64,000 bases of DNA, from assembly GCA_900541695.1 (NCBI GenBank), contig UQKL01000002.1, positions 1 through 64,000 of the forward strand. Reading direction: 5' to 3'. This DNA comes from an uncultured Collinsella sp. Its GTDB lineage: Bacteria > Actinomycetota > Coriobacteriia > Coriobacteriales > Coriobacteriaceae. The translations under genes were made by a program, and so were the position numbers. Under the pieces are notes generated by a model, which was not told the DNA's origin, did no database searches, and saw only the letters and a list, made by a program, of their open reading frames with translations. Below, in pieces: positions 27,125 to 36,057 of the stretch. The stretch's first letter is position 1. Every line of letters starts with the position of its first letter.

Positions 27125-27481
27125 GTGTCTGAGACCATTAACGGCAGCCTGAGCGTCTCGAACGACGTTATTGCCGATATTGCCGGTTATGCCGCGATGA
27201 CGTGCTATGGCGTCGTCGGTATGGCCGAACAGCTCCAGGGCGCCGAGAGCGTGCGCCTGCTTGCCGGTCAGCGCCTCCGCAAGGGCGTGCTTGTCTCCGC
27301 CGACGAGAACGGCCTTACGGTCGATCTTCACGTCGTGCTCGAGAACGGCGTCAACATGAAGTCCGTCTGCCACAATCTTTCGAGCTCCGTTGCCTTCACC
27401 CTGCAGGAAATCGCCCAGATCGATCCCGCCAGCCTTAAGATCGGCATCCACATTGACGCGCTCAAGAGCCGTCTGAACTAG
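27125..27481 (+). CDS. Asp23/Gls24 family envelope stress protein
   Basis: A 118-aa single-domain protein of the Asp23/Gls24 (DUF322) family. ISNDVIADIAGYAAMTCYGVVGM-like motifs start near residue 12, and GLTVDLHVVLENGVNMKSV follows near residue 64. This is the YloU type encoded just before yloV/fakA in Gram-positive bacteria. The start is GTG with AAGGAG 6 nt upstream. It lies 27 nt ahead of the fakA-like gene and is likely co-transcribed. A TAGAAT at 27063 could be its -10 box. Confidence 0.9.
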   Translation: MSETINGSLSVSNDVIADIAGYAAMTCYGVVGMAEQLQGAESVRLLAGQRLRKGVLVSADENGLTVDLHVVLENGVNMKSVCHNLSSSVAFTLQEIAQIDPASLKIGIHIDALKSRLN

Positions 27482-27508
27482 CATCCGAAAACGGAGATTC
27501 AAATACCC

Positions 27509-29170
27509 ATGATTGCAAAGACCATTCGCACCTGTTTTCCGATCGCTGCGGCTGCCGTTTCCGACAAGGCCGAGGAGATCAACAAGCTCAACGTCTTCCC
27601 CGTACCCGACGGCGATACCGGCACCAACATGTCACTCACGCTCGCCTCGGTGACCAAGGAGCTTTCCGCCCTTCCCGCCGATGCCGATATGGAGGCCATC
27701 GCCGGCGCCATCACCCACGGCTCCCTGATGGGTGCCCGCGGCAACTCCGGCGTCATCACCTCGCAGATTCTACGCGGCGTGGCCGAGGGCCTCGTCTCTG
27801 CCGACGAGCCCATCACGTCTGTCAACATCGCCTTCGCCTTTCGTCGCGCCGTCAAGGTCGCCTTCCAGGCCGTCCGCAAGCCCATCGAGGGTACGATTCT
27901 CACGGTGCTGCGTGATGTCTCGACTAAGGCCGACGAGTGCGAAAAGAAGAAGTTCTCGGCCGAGGACGCGCTCGATGCTATCGTCGTCGAGGCCTATCAG
28001 TCCGTCGCCCGCACGCCCGATCTGCTGCCCGTTCTGAAAGAGAACGGCGTGGTCGACTCCGGCGCCTTTGGCTTTGCCATCTTCCTTGAGAACTTTGTTG
28101 CCGCCGCGCTTGGTCGCAGCACCGTTGTCGAGGATTTCTCCGCCACGTTTGATTCCGCTGGCTCTGCCCGTGACGCGGCCCTTGGTCGCGTTGAGATTGA
28201 GGCTAACGACGACTGGGAGGGCTCGGAGTTCCGCTACTGCAACGAGTTCCTCTTTAAGGCCGACGCTCCCTTTGATGAGGATGAGTGCCTTAAGTTCCTG
28301 GGTTCCATGGGCGACTGCGAGCTGCTCGTGGGTGCCTACCCCGACTACAAGATTCACGTGCACTCCAACACCCCCAACCTGGTGCTCGAGCACATGCTGC
28401 AGCTTGGTCAGATCTACGAGGTCTTTATCCACAACATGGAGATGGAGGCCCACGACCGTACCGCCAAGATTCATGAGGACCAGGAGAAGGCTGCCGAGCC
28501 CGCTAAGGCGTTGGGCTTTGTCGCCGTTGCTGCTGGTTCGGGCGAGGCCGACATCCTCAAGTCCCTCGGCGTTGACGTGATCGTCTCGGGTGGCCAGACC
28601 ATGAACCCCTCGACCGCCGACCTGCTGGGCGCGGTGGACCAGGTCAACGCGACCTCGGTCATCATCCTGCCCAATAACGGCAACATCCGCATGGCTGCCG
28701 AGGCCGCCGCTTCTGCCTGCACCGACAAGAAGGTCGCCGTCGTTCCCACCAAGACCGTCCCGCAGGCGTTCTCCGCGCTGTTCGCGGTCCTGCCCGATTC
28801 CGAGCTCGACGACGCCGTTGCCGCTATGGTTGACGCCATCAGCGAGGTTCGCGATGGCGAGGTCACCCGTGCCGTGCGCGATTCCAGCGCCTCTGACGGC
28901 TCTCCGATTCACTCCGGTGACGTCATGGGTATCATTGCCGGCTCCATCGACGTGGTCGGCTCCGATGTGAAGCAGGTCACGCTCGACTGCATCAACCGCA
29001 TGCAGGAGGAAGAGGAGGGCGACGCGCTGACGATTCTGGCCGGCGAGGAGCTGTCCGATGAGGCCTTCCAGGAGATCGTCGACGCCATTGAGGAGGCTCA
29101 GCCCGACTTGGAGATTGACGCCCATCGTGGCGAGCAGCCGCTCTATCCCGTGATCTTCTCGATCGAGTAG
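27509..29170 (+). CDS. fakA: DhaL/FakA-type kinase (fatty acid kinase ATP-binding subunit)
   Basis: A 553-aa protein of the YloV/FakA family. The N-terminal DhaL domain has NVFPVPDGDTGTNMS (about residues 31-45), the ATP- and metal-binding loop, and HGSLMGARGNSGVITSQ (about 70-86). The middle and C-terminal FakA domains follow, with SGGQTMNPST near residue 360. FakA phosphorylates exogenous fatty acids bound to a DegV-type FakB partner; no FakB gene is in this window. Between an Asp23 gene and recG, the order is as in Firmicutes. Confidence 0.88.
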   Translation: MIAKTIRTCFPIAAAAVSDKAEEINKLNVFPVPDGDTGTNMSLTLASVTKELSALPADADMEAIAGAITHGSLMGARGNSGVITSQILRGVAEGLVSADEPITSVNIAFAFRRAVKVAFQAVRKPIEGTILTVLRDVSTKADECEKKKFSAEDALDAIVVEAYQSVARTPDLLPVLKENGVVDSGAFGFAIFLENFVAAALGRSTVVEDFSATFDSAGSARDAALGRVEIEANDDWEGSEFRYCNEFLFKADAPFDEDECLKFLGSMGDCELLVGAYPDYKIHVHSNTPNLVLEHMLQLGQIYEVFIHNMEMEAHDRTAKIHEDQEKAAEPAKALGFVAVAAGSGEADILKSLGVDVIVSGGQTMNPSTADLLGAVDQVNATSVIILPNNGNIRMAAEAAASACTDKKVAVVPTKTVPQAFSALFAVLPDSELDDAVAAMVDAISEVRDGEVTRAVRDSSASDGSPIHSGDVMGIIAGSIDVVGSDVKQVTLDCINRMQEEEEGDALTILAGEELSDEAFQEIVDAIEEAQPDLEIDAHRGEQPLYPVIFSIE

Positions 29171-29180
29171 GCATCTGCCC

Positions 29181-31358
29181 ATGTCCGAGCTGTGCTCCGT
29201 GCCGCGCGTCTCGGAGCGCTTTGCCCAGAGCAATGCGCTCGACGAGGATATCGCGCGACTCAAATATGTTTCGGGTAAACGTGAGGAGGCCCTTCGCCGT
29301 CTGGGAATTCGGACGGTGGGGGACCTCCTTCTCCATATCCCTCATCGATATCTCGACTTTACGCGCTCCTGGTCCATCGAGATGGCTCCCATCGGTACTG
29401 TGTGCACGATAGTCGCCACGGTCGATCGTATCGTTCAAAAGCAGCCCCGTCCGCGTATGCAGGTGACCGAGGTCTCGCTGGTGGACGAGACGGGCGTGCT
29501 GCAAGTCGCCTTTTTCCGTCAGCCCTGGATTGCCCAGCAGTTTAAGCAGGGCGACCGCCTGGCCGTGATGGGTAAGGTCGAGTTTGCCTACGGCTTTAAG
29601 CAGATGGCCTCGCCGCATTTCGAAAAGCTCGAGGACGGGCGCGCCGCGGGCACTATCCTGCCGGTCCATTACGTGAGCGATGGCGTGAGCCGGGCGTGGA
29701 TGCGCCGCATCGTGAGCGGCGCGCTCGAGGTCGTCAGTAATCCCTTCGACCCGATTCCTGCGCGCTTACGCGTCAAGCGCCGGCTGATGAGCAATGCCCG
29801 TGCGTTGCGCTCGATCCACTTTCCTTCGAGTATGGCCGAGCGCGATATCGCGCGCCGGCGTCTTGCCTACGAGGAGTGTCTCTGCTTGCAGCTCGCGCTG
29901 CGTCTGCGCAACGATGGCGGCTTGGTCGAGGTGGTTCCCTACGCCCACGCCGCGGGCGAGCACTTGGTCGCGCTTAGGCAGGCCCTGCCGTTTTCGCTGA
30001 GCGACGAGCAGGAGGCCGCGTTCCAAGACATCCTGCACGATATGTGCGATGGCGGGCGCGTGATGAACCGCCTGCTACTGGGCGACGTCGGTACCGGCAA
30101 GACGGCCGTCGCCGCTTGCGCGCTGGCCGTCGCGGCCGATTCGGGAACTCAGTCCTGCGTTATGGCGCCTACGGGCGTGCTGGCGCGTCAATATGCCGAT
30201 AAGACCGGCCCCTTGCTCTCGCAGGCTGGCATGACCTGGGCGCTCCTGACGGGCGCCACGCCGGCGGCCGAGCGTGAACAGATTCATGCGCAGCTGGAAT
30301 CGGGCGAGCTCGACGTCCTCTTTGGAACCCACGCGGTCCTTTCGGACAACGTGGCGTTTAAGCATCTGTCGCTTGTCGTCATCGACGAGCAGCACCGCTT
30401 TGGTGTGGGCCAGCGCAATGCTCTGCGTGCCAAGGGCCCGGGTGCCGACCTTCTCGTTATGACGGCCACGCCGATCCCGCGCACGTTGGCGCTCTCGGTC
30501 TACGGCGACCTGGACACGAGCATCATCCGCCGTCGACCTGTTCCGGGGGCGGGCGTTACGACGCGCGTGCTCACCGAGTCGAGCCGCGATTTGGCCTACG
30601 GTGCCATCCGCGAGGCGTATGAAAAGGGCCAGCAGGCTTACGTGATCTGCCCGCTTGTGGAGCCGAGTGACTCGGCCGATGAGCTGGAAGACGTACCCGG
30701 TATCGCCCGCGACGACGAGGGCCGCGTGACCGTGCCTGTACCGCTGCACGATACGGCAACCGAGCTCGACCGACTGCGTCTGGCCCTGCCGGGACTTACC
30801 ATTGAGCGCCTTCATGGCCGCATGCCGGCGGGGGAGAAGGACCGCGTGATCGATGCCTTCAAGCGCGGTGAGATCGACGTGCTCGTCTCGACCACGGTGG
30901 TCGAGGTAGGCGTCGACGTGCCCAACGCCACCGTCATGGTCATCGAGAACGGTGAGCGCTTTGGCTTGGCGGCCCTGCACCAGCTGCGCGGCCGCGTGGG
31001 CCGCGGCAGCGTGTCGGGCACGTGCCTGGTCATGACGCACTCCAAGGGCAACGGTGGCGCGTCGGCGGCACAAGACCGTCTCCAGTCGCTCGAAAAGACC
31101 TCTGACGGCTTTGCGCTCGCCCAGATGGACCTGCGCCTGCGCCACGAGGGCGAGATTCTGGGCTACCGCCAGCACGGCGGCGTGACCCTGCGCTTTGTGG
31201 ACCTGGACGCCGACGAGGATCTTATCGAATGGGCCCATTTGGACGCGGTCGAGCTCTTGCGGTATGCTTGCAACCTTGACTCCGTGGCGACGCGCCCCTT
31301 GCGCGACGCGGTCGCCATGCGTTATCGACATATCTTTAAGGAGGTCAGCGGAGGATGA
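29181..31358 (+). CDS. recG: ATP-dependent DNA helicase RecG
   Basis: A 725-aa branch-migration helicase for stalled forks and Holliday junctions. The wedge domain has an OB fold (about residues 60-150). Helicase motif I is GDVGTGKTAVA (near 301), motif II is DEQHRFG (near 401), and motif VI is LHQLRGRVGRGS (near 598). The C-terminal end has the RecG helical-hairpin/TRG region. The ATG at 29181 lies 10 nt after fakA. rsmD overlaps its stop by 4 nt. Confidence 0.96.
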   Translation: MSELCSVPRVSERFAQSNALDEDIARLKYVSGKREEALRRLGIRTVGDLLLHIPHRYLDFTRSWSIEMAPIGTVCTIVATVDRIVQKQPRPRMQVTEVSLVDETGVLQVAFFRQPWIAQQFKQGDRLAVMGKVEFAYGFKQMASPHFEKLEDGRAAGTILPVHYVSDGVSRAWMRRIVSGALEVVSNPFDPIPARLRVKRRLMSNARALRSIHFPSSMAERDIARRRLAYEECLCLQLALRLRNDGGLVEVVPYAHAAGEHLVALRQALPFSLSDEQEAAFQDILHDMCDGGRVMNRLLLGDVGTGKTAVAACALAVAADSGTQSCVMAPTGVLARQYADKTGPLLSQAGMTWALLTGATPAAEREQIHAQLESGELDVLFGTHAVLSDNVAFKHLSLVVIDEQHRFGVGQRNALRAKGPGADLLVMTATPIPRTLALSVYGDLDTSIIRRRPVPGAGVTTRVLTESSRDLAYGAIREAYEKGQQAYVICPLVEPSDSADELEDVPGIARDDEGRVTVPVPLHDTATELDRLRLALPGLTIERLHGRMPAGEKDRVIDAFKRGEIDVLVSTTVVEVGVDVPNATVMVIENGERFGLAALHQLRGRVGRGSVSGTCLVMTHSKGNGGASAAQDRLQSLEKTSDGFALAQMDLRLRHEGEILGYRQHGGVTLRFVDLDADEDLIEWAHLDAVELLRYACNLDSVATRPLRDAVAMRYRHIFKEVSGG

Positions 31359-31999
31359 GAATCATCGGCGGTGAATGGCGCGGCCGCAAGATCGAAGAGC
31401 CGCGTGGGCGCGATGTCACCCGTCCCACGACCGATCGTGTGCGCGAGGCATGCGCGTCCATGGTCATGTCGGCGTTCGACTTCGATCTGGACGAGGTCCG
31501 CGTGCTGGACGCCTTTGGCGGCTCCGGCGCCCTGGGAATCGAGATGCTCTCGCGTGGCGCCCGCTCGCTCACCACGTTCGAGATCGATCGCAATGCCGCC
31601 CGTCTGATCACCAAGAATATCGAGTCGCTGTGCCGCGACCGCTCGCGTTGGCGTGTCGTTACCGGCGATGTGTTGGCGAGCGCCTCGCGCGGCCGTGTGC
31701 CGGGTGGTCCCTTTGACCTGATCTTGCTCGACCCGCCCTATGCCTTTGGCGCCGAGCCGGTCGAGGAGCTGCTGCAAAATCTTTCCCAGCAGGGACTGCT
31801 GGCGCCCGGGGCCTTTGCCCTTTTTGAGCATGCCGCAGCCGATGCAGGTGCTCATCCGGCTTGTTTCAAGACCGTGCGAGAGAAGCGCTACGGCATTACC
31901 TCGGTTGACTTGCTGCGCTGGGTGGCCGTGGACGAGAACGACCATGCTGACGAGAACGAAAATGACGAGGATGTGCCTTCGGAGGACACCCATGAATGA
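31355..31999 (+). CDS. rsmD: 16S rRNA (guanine-966-N2)-methyltransferase RsmD
   Basis: A 214-aa SAM-dependent methyltransferase. It starts with MRIIGGEWRGRKI and RPTTDRVREA, shows the SAM-binding LDAFGGSGALGIE (about residues 50-62), and has the catalytic DPPYAFG (about 129-135). The C-terminal ~20 residues form an acidic D/E-rich tail, which is not part of the usual fold. The start overlaps recG (ATGA), and coaD begins within its last codons, so the three genes are coupled. Confidence 0.94.
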   Translation: MRIIGGEWRGRKIEEPRGRDVTRPTTDRVREACASMVMSAFDFDLDEVRVLDAFGGSGALGIEMLSRGARSLTTFEIDRNAARLITKNIESLCRDRSRWRVVTGDVLASASRGRVPGGPFDLILLDPPYAFGAEPVEELLQNLSQQGLLAPGAFALFEHAAADAGAHPACFKTVREKRYGITSVDLLRWVAVDENDHADENENDEDVPSEDTHE

Positions 32000-32489
32000 C
32001 ACCATCAACCGCGTAATCGTCCCGGGCACCTTCGATCCCATCACCTTTGGCCATATCGACGTGATCCGCCGAGCTCGCCGTATCTTTCCCAGCGTGATCG
32101 TCGCCGTGGCCGAATCGCAGGGTAAAAACGGCGTGGGTACCACCTTTATGCTCGACGAGCGTGTGGCGCTGGCCCGCGAGGCCCTCGGTGATTTGGACGG
32201 CGTCGAGGTACTGCCTTTCACCGGCCTGCTGGTCGACTTTGCACGTGAACAGAGGGCTGGTGCCGTCGTTAAGGGTCTGCGCGCCATGACCGACTTTGAG
32301 TACGAGTTGCAGCAGGCCGACCTCAACTATCGCCTGGATAGCGAGCTGGAGTCCATCTTTGTCATGAGTGCTCCACAGTACGGGTACATCTCGAGCTCGG
32401 TGGTGCGCCAGATTGCGTCGCTTGGCAGCGACGTGTCGACGTTTGTGCCGCCCAACGTGGTCGAAGCACTCAAACATCGCTTTTCGTGA
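31992..32489 (+). CDS. coaD: Phosphopantetheine adenylyltransferase
   Basis: A 165-aa enzyme of coenzyme A synthesis, making dephospho-CoA from 4'-phosphopantetheine and ATP. The GTFDPITFGHIDVI motif (about residues 12-25) is the nucleotidyltransferase TxxH site, and YGYISSSVVRQIA near residue 121 is the second ATP-binding motif. I chose the ATG at 31992, which has GAGGACACC upstream and overlaps rsmD by 8 nt. Length is normal for the family. Confidence 0.96.
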   Translation: MNDTINRVIVPGTFDPITFGHIDVIRRARRIFPSVIVAVAESQGKNGVGTTFMLDERVALAREALGDLDGVEVLPFTGLLVDFAREQRAGAVVKGLRAMTDFEYELQQADLNYRLDSELESIFVMSAPQYGYISSSVVRQIASLGSDVSTFVPPNVVEALKHRFS

Positions 32490-32557
32490 CGTTTTTTATT
32501 GCCTGGTGGCATGTGGTAAACTAACACGATGATATGTTACCTATGAAAGGAGACCGG

Positions 32558-33055
32558 ATGCCGGGCGAGAATTTTCCTGGCGACAGGATCGTGAGTCTTG
32601 TCGACGAGCTCGAGGGGCTCATCGAAGAGGCTAAGACGCCGTTCGGCAAGAACGCCCAGATGAAGGTTATCGACGCCGACGTCTTCTTTAACATCCTCGA
32701 TGAGATCCGCATGAGCTATCCCGAGGAGTGGCAGAAGTCCCGCCGTATCCTCAAAGAGCGCGAGGAGCTTATGGCTTCCGCCGCCGCTCAGGCCGATTCC
32801 ATCATTGCCGATGCTCAGCAGCAGGCCCTCACCATTGCCGGTGAGCAGGAAATTGTCCGCCTAGCGCAGCAGCAGGCCGACGACATCCGCGACCGTGCCC
32901 AGCAGTACGAGCGCGAGACGCGCTATGCCGCCGAGGATTACGCCGAGCAGGTCTTTACGCACCTCGAGGAGAACCTTAAGAGTCTGACCGGCACCGTCAC
33001 CCGTTGCCGTCAGCAGCTCAACGAGGGCGCCGCCCAGCAGAACGGTCAGTGGTAA
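32558..33055 (+). CDS. SepIVA/DivIVA-like coiled-coil protein
   Basis: A 165-aa protein with a short N-terminal segment (ELEGLIEEAKTPFG... near residues 18-31), a conserved acidic helix region, and a long Ala/Gln/Glu-rich coiled coil from about residue 60 to 150. It has the look of the mycobacterial division protein SepIVA (Rv2927c), and the following DUF177, rnc, smc and ftsY genes have the same order there. A role in septum or tip growth is therefore inferred from context. The start is the ATG with AAAGGAGACCGG upstream. Confidence 0.7.
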   Translation: MPGENFPGDRIVSLVDELEGLIEEAKTPFGKNAQMKVIDADVFFNILDEIRMSYPEEWQKSRRILKEREELMASAAAQADSIIADAQQQALTIAGEQEIVRLAQQQADDIRDRAQQYERETRYAAEDYAEQVFTHLEENLKSLTGTVTRCRQQLNEGAAQQNGQW

Positions 33056-33609
33056 TGGCCGAGTTCCCGAGCGTAACCGTCGATCTTTCCGAGCAGCTCG
33101 AGTTTCCCGGAGACTCATACCCGCTGACCGGCAAGGTCGATGTCGCCACCTACACGGTGGGCGAGAAGGAGTACCAGCTGCAGGACGGCATTGCCTACGA
33201 CGTGGTCTTTACCAACGCCGGTACCGGTGTTCTGCTTTCGGGCATGGTCCGCGCTCACGCCACCGGCGAGTGCGATCGCTGCCTGGAGCCCGCCTCGTTT
33301 GATATCGCAGGCGAGATCGAGGAGTTCTACCTCTTTGAGGAGCCTGAGGACCCCGAGGCCTACGAAGACGGCTACGAGTTGCTGGGCGAGGATCGCATCG
33401 TCGATCTGGGTGAGCCCATCAACGACGCGGTCGTCATGGACACGCCGTTCGTTGTCCTGTGCAAGCCCGATTGCCGCGGCCTTTGCCCCACCTGCGGCAA
33501 CAATCTCAACGTCGAGCAATGTGAGTGCGCCGCCAAGGCGGAGGCCGAATGGGCCGCTGCCACGGAAAATCCATTTGCAGCATTGAAGAATCTCAAGCTT
33601 GACGAGTAA
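33055..33609 (+). CDS. DUF177 (YceD) family protein
   Basis: A 184-aa protein of the YceD/DUF177 family, which is usually encoded just before rpmF and is linked to 23S rRNA processing or ribosome assembly. The central CDRCLEPASFDI motif and the C-terminal CKPDCRGLCPTCGNNLN (about residues 138-154) supply cysteine pairs that could bind zinc. The ATG overlaps the stop of the preceding gene by one base. Its placement before rpmF matches many bacteria. Confidence 0.9.
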   Translation: MAEFPSVTVDLSEQLEFPGDSYPLTGKVDVATYTVGEKEYQLQDGIAYDVVFTNAGTGVLLSGMVRAHATGECDRCLEPASFDIAGEIEEFYLFEEPEDPEAYEDGYELLGEDRIVDLGEPINDAVVMDTPFVVLCKPDCRGLCPTCGNNLNVEQCECAAKAEAEWAAATENPFAALKNLKLDE

Positions 33610-33673
33610 AACTGTGGTAGTATCGCTACTTGCGCGTAATCGCCACACTGGATAGTTCATAAGGAAGGTCACT

Positions 33674-33853
33674 ATGCCCGTACCTAAACAAAAGCAGGGT
33701 CGTATCCGCACCCATACCCGTCGTTCCGCCAACATGAAGATCTCGGCTGCGGCTCAGTCCACGTGCCCCCGTTGCGGCGCTGTTAAGCTCCCGCACCACG
33801 TGTGCCCCAGCTGCGGTTTCTACAAGGACCGCGAGGTTATCGTTACCGAGTAA
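33674..33853 (+). CDS. rpmF: 50S ribosomal protein L32
   Basis: A 59-aa ribosomal protein, too short for many gene callers. It begins MPVPKQKQGRIRTHTRR, and has two CxxC pairs, CPRCG and CPSCG, that make the zinc-binding form of L32. The ATG follows AAGGAAGGTCACT. It stands between DUF177 and plsX, its usual place. Confidence 0.95.
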   Translation: MPVPKQKQGRIRTHTRRSANMKISAAAQSTCPRCGAVKLPHHVCPSCGFYKDREVIVTE

Positions 33854-33893
33854 CTGTATACTCTGGATACGATGCCGTTCCAACTGGAACCAC

Positions 33894-33923
33894 AATGGCC
33901 GGCTCAATGAGTCGGCCATTTTT
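33894..33923 (+). terminator. Terminator/attenuator between rpmF and plsX
   Basis: AATGGCCG (33894-33901) pairs with CGGCCATT (33913-33920), with inner CTC/GAG pairing, and a T-run follows. plsX starts 19 nt later, so it may lower rather than stop read-through into plsX. Confidence 0.75.
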
Positions 33924-33941
33924 GTATAAGGAGCATATGAA

Positions 33942-34961
33942 ATGAGTAACGTTCGCGTTTGTGTAGACGTTGTGGGCGGAGACGAGAGGCCCCAGGTTGT
34001 CCTCGACGGTATCGAGGCTGCGCTTGCGGCAGATCCCGAGATTGAGGTCTTGGCCGTCGGTCCCGCTGAAATCGTCAACCCCTTTGCAGCGGCGCATGCC
34101 CGCGTGGAGGCCTTGGAGGCCCCCGACGTCATCAGCATGGAGGACGATCCCATCCGCGCCGTGATGACTAAGCGCAAGTCCTCGATCGTGCTTGCATGCC
34201 GTGCCATTAAGAAGGGCAATGCGGACGCGTTTTTCTCGGCCGGCTCGACCGGTGCCATGACCGCTGCCGCCACGGCCTACGTCACGCCGTTTAGGTATTT
34301 GGCGGAGGGCAAGAAGCAGCCGGTCCGTCCGTGCCTGACTAACGCACTGCCTAATCGCGCCGGCGGCCTGACGGTGCTGTGCGATATGGGCGCCAATCCC
34401 GATGTCACGGTGGACGACATGGTGCGTTTCGCCCAGATGGGTGCTGCCTATGCCCGCGTGGTTTTGGACATTGAGCATCCGCGTGTGGGCCTGCTTGCCA
34501 ACGGCACCGAGGACGAGAAGGGCTCCAACTTTACCAAGGCGTGCTTCCCGGCCATGAAGGCCGCGGTTCCCGGCTTTGTGGGCAACTGCGAGGGCACCGA
34601 TCTTACGTCGGGCAATTTTGACGTCGTGGTCGCCGACGGTATGTCGGGCAATATTGCGCTCAAGGCCACCGAGGGCGCTGCCAAGTTTTTGCTGCAGGAG
34701 CTCAAGGGTGCCTTTATGTCTTCGCTCGGCACCAAGATCGCCGCGCTGCTCATCAAAAAGCAGATGCGCCAGATTAAGGCCAAGCTTTCGGGCGACGCCA
34801 AGGGCGGCGCGATTCTGCTGGGCCTGCGCGGCGTCGTGTTGATCGGCCACGGTGCCACGTCGGTCGAGGCCGTCAAGAACGGTACGCTTGCCGCGGCCCA
34901 GGCCGTGCGCGCCGGGCTTGTCCAGGACGTTGCCAATTCTATGGACGGTATCGTTTTATAA
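33942..34961 (+). CDS. plsX: Phosphate acyltransferase PlsX
   Basis: A 339-aa peripheral membrane enzyme that converts acyl-ACP to acyl-phosphate for phospholipid synthesis. It starts MSNVRVCVDVVGGDERP, where most relatives have DAMGGD. It also has AFFSAGSTGAMTA (about residues 97-109), TVLCDMGANPD, and a C-terminal GHGATS segment, which together are diagnostic. The ATG has AAGGAG ahead. It precedes acpP, its substrate carrier. Confidence 0.94.
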   Translation: MSNVRVCVDVVGGDERPQVVLDGIEAALAADPEIEVLAVGPAEIVNPFAAAHARVEALEAPDVISMEDDPIRAVMTKRKSSIVLACRAIKKGNADAFFSAGSTGAMTAAATAYVTPFRYLAEGKKQPVRPCLTNALPNRAGGLTVLCDMGANPDVTVDDMVRFAQMGAAYARVVLDIEHPRVGLLANGTEDEKGSNFTKACFPAMKAAVPGFVGNCEGTDLTSGNFDVVVADGMSGNIALKATEGAAKFLLQELKGAFMSSLGTKIAALLIKKQMRQIKAKLSGDAKGGAILLGLRGVVLIGHGATSVEAVKNGTLAAAQAVRAGLVQDVANSMDGIVL

Positions 34962-35001
34962 AGGCCGCGTTACGTGGCTCAACCTGTACCGCGTGGGGTA
35001 G

Positions 35002-35033
35002 AATCGGAGCCGTATTGCAACGCGGCTCCGATT
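35002..35033. repeat. Perfect hairpin between plsX and acpP
   Basis: AATCGGAGCCG (35002-35012) pairs exactly with CGGCTCCGATT (35023-35033) around a 10-nt loop. There is no T-tract. A TAGAAT at 34999-35004 overlaps it and could be an acpP -10 box, but no good -35 is seen. Confidence 0.6.
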
Positions 35034-35075
35034 GCCGTGTTGTGTTGTGTTCCATGACATACGAGAGGAAGCGCT

Positions 35076-35318
35076 ATGGATCGCTCCGAAATCTTCGATA
35101 AGATCGCCGAAGTCGCCGCTGACGTGCTGGGTGTCGATGTCGCCGACATTAGCGACGAGACCACTTTTGACGATCTCGATGCCGATTCGCTCGAGCGTCT
35201 GCAGCTGGTGACGGCCATCGAGGACGAGTTCGACCTCGAGATCGATGACGAGACCCTGCTGTCGCTCAACTCTGTCGCCGACGCTGTCGACGCTATTGAA
35301 AACGCCAAGGAGGCCTAA
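35076..35318 (+). CDS. acpP: Acyl carrier protein
   Basis: An 80-aa acidic protein that carries growing fatty acyl chains on a 4'-phosphopantetheine arm. The attachment serine is Ser38 in DLDADSLERLQ, where most ACPs have DSL preceded by LGA. The first helix and the acidic second helix are present. Start supported by GAGAGGAAGCGCT. It precedes rnc, as in many bacteria. Confidence 0.95.
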   Translation: MDRSEIFDKIAEVAADVLGVDVADISDETTFDDLDADSLERLQLVTAIEDEFDLEIDDETLLSLNSVADAVDAIENAKEA

Positions 35319-35321
35319 GTC

Positions 35322-36047
35322 TTGGCTTTGTCTGAACGACTCACGCGCGCCCAGGAGATTCTGGGCCATGAGTTCAATAATAAGGTGCTGCTGCGCGCGG
35401 CGCTCACGCATCCCTCGGCCGTCGAGGGTCAGCCGGTCTCTGCCAGCTATGAGCGCCTTGAGTTTTTGGGCGATTCCATTTTGGGCGCCGTGGTGGCCCG
35501 TTCGCTCTTTGAGTCCTATCCCGAGTTTGACGAGGGTAAGCTCACGCGCCTGAAGGTGTCCCTTGTCTCGGGCGCTACGCTGTCCGAGGTGTCGCACGAA
35601 CTGGGTATCGACGACATCATCATCTTTGGTGCCTCCGAGACCGGTACCGGCGCCCGCGGCCTGCATTCGGCGCTCGAGAACGTCTACGAGTCGCTCGTGG
35701 GCGCGCTGTATCTGGATGCCGGCTGGGATGCTGCGGCGGAGTTTATCCATCGTACGCTCAAGCCGCACCTGGCCACCGAGCGTGCCGAGCACCCCGCGAA
35801 CCCCAAGTCGTTCTTGCAGGAGTGCGTGCAGGCAGACGGCCACGAGCCTCCCGCGTATAAGCTGGTCGGCTCCGAGGGCCCCGCGCATGCGCCCACCTTT
35901 ACCGCTGTGGTGCTCATCGACGGTATTCGCCAGGGTCGCGGCTCCGGCTCCTCAAAGAAGGAAGCCGAGGGAGCCGCCGCGCTCGAAGCGCTCGACCGCA
36001 TGGGTTACACCACCAACGGCGTGATTCTGAACAAGAAGCACGTGTAA
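35322..36047 (+). CDS. rnc: Ribonuclease III
   Basis: A 241-aa double-strand-specific RNase that processes rRNA and structured mRNAs. The signature ERLEFLGDSILG (about residues 43-54) is in the nuclease domain, with ENVYESLVGALYLD (about 117-130) supplying the second acidic site. The C-terminal dsRNA-binding domain ends with SGSSKKEAEGAAALEALD. The best start is a TTG at 35322 with AAGGAGG 9 nt upstream, 3 nt after acpP. The usual mutM gene between rnc and smc is absent. Confidence 0.94.
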   Translation: MALSERLTRAQEILGHEFNNKVLLRAALTHPSAVEGQPVSASYERLEFLGDSILGAVVARSLFESYPEFDEGKLTRLKVSLVSGATLSEVSHELGIDDIIIFGASETGTGARGLHSALENVYESLVGALYLDAGWDAAAEFIHRTLKPHLATERAEHPANPKSFLQECVQADGHEPPAYKLVGSEGPAHAPTFTAVVLIDGIRQGRGSGSSKKEAEGAAALEALDRMGYTTNGVILNKKHV

Positions 36048-36057
36048 GCGAGGAACC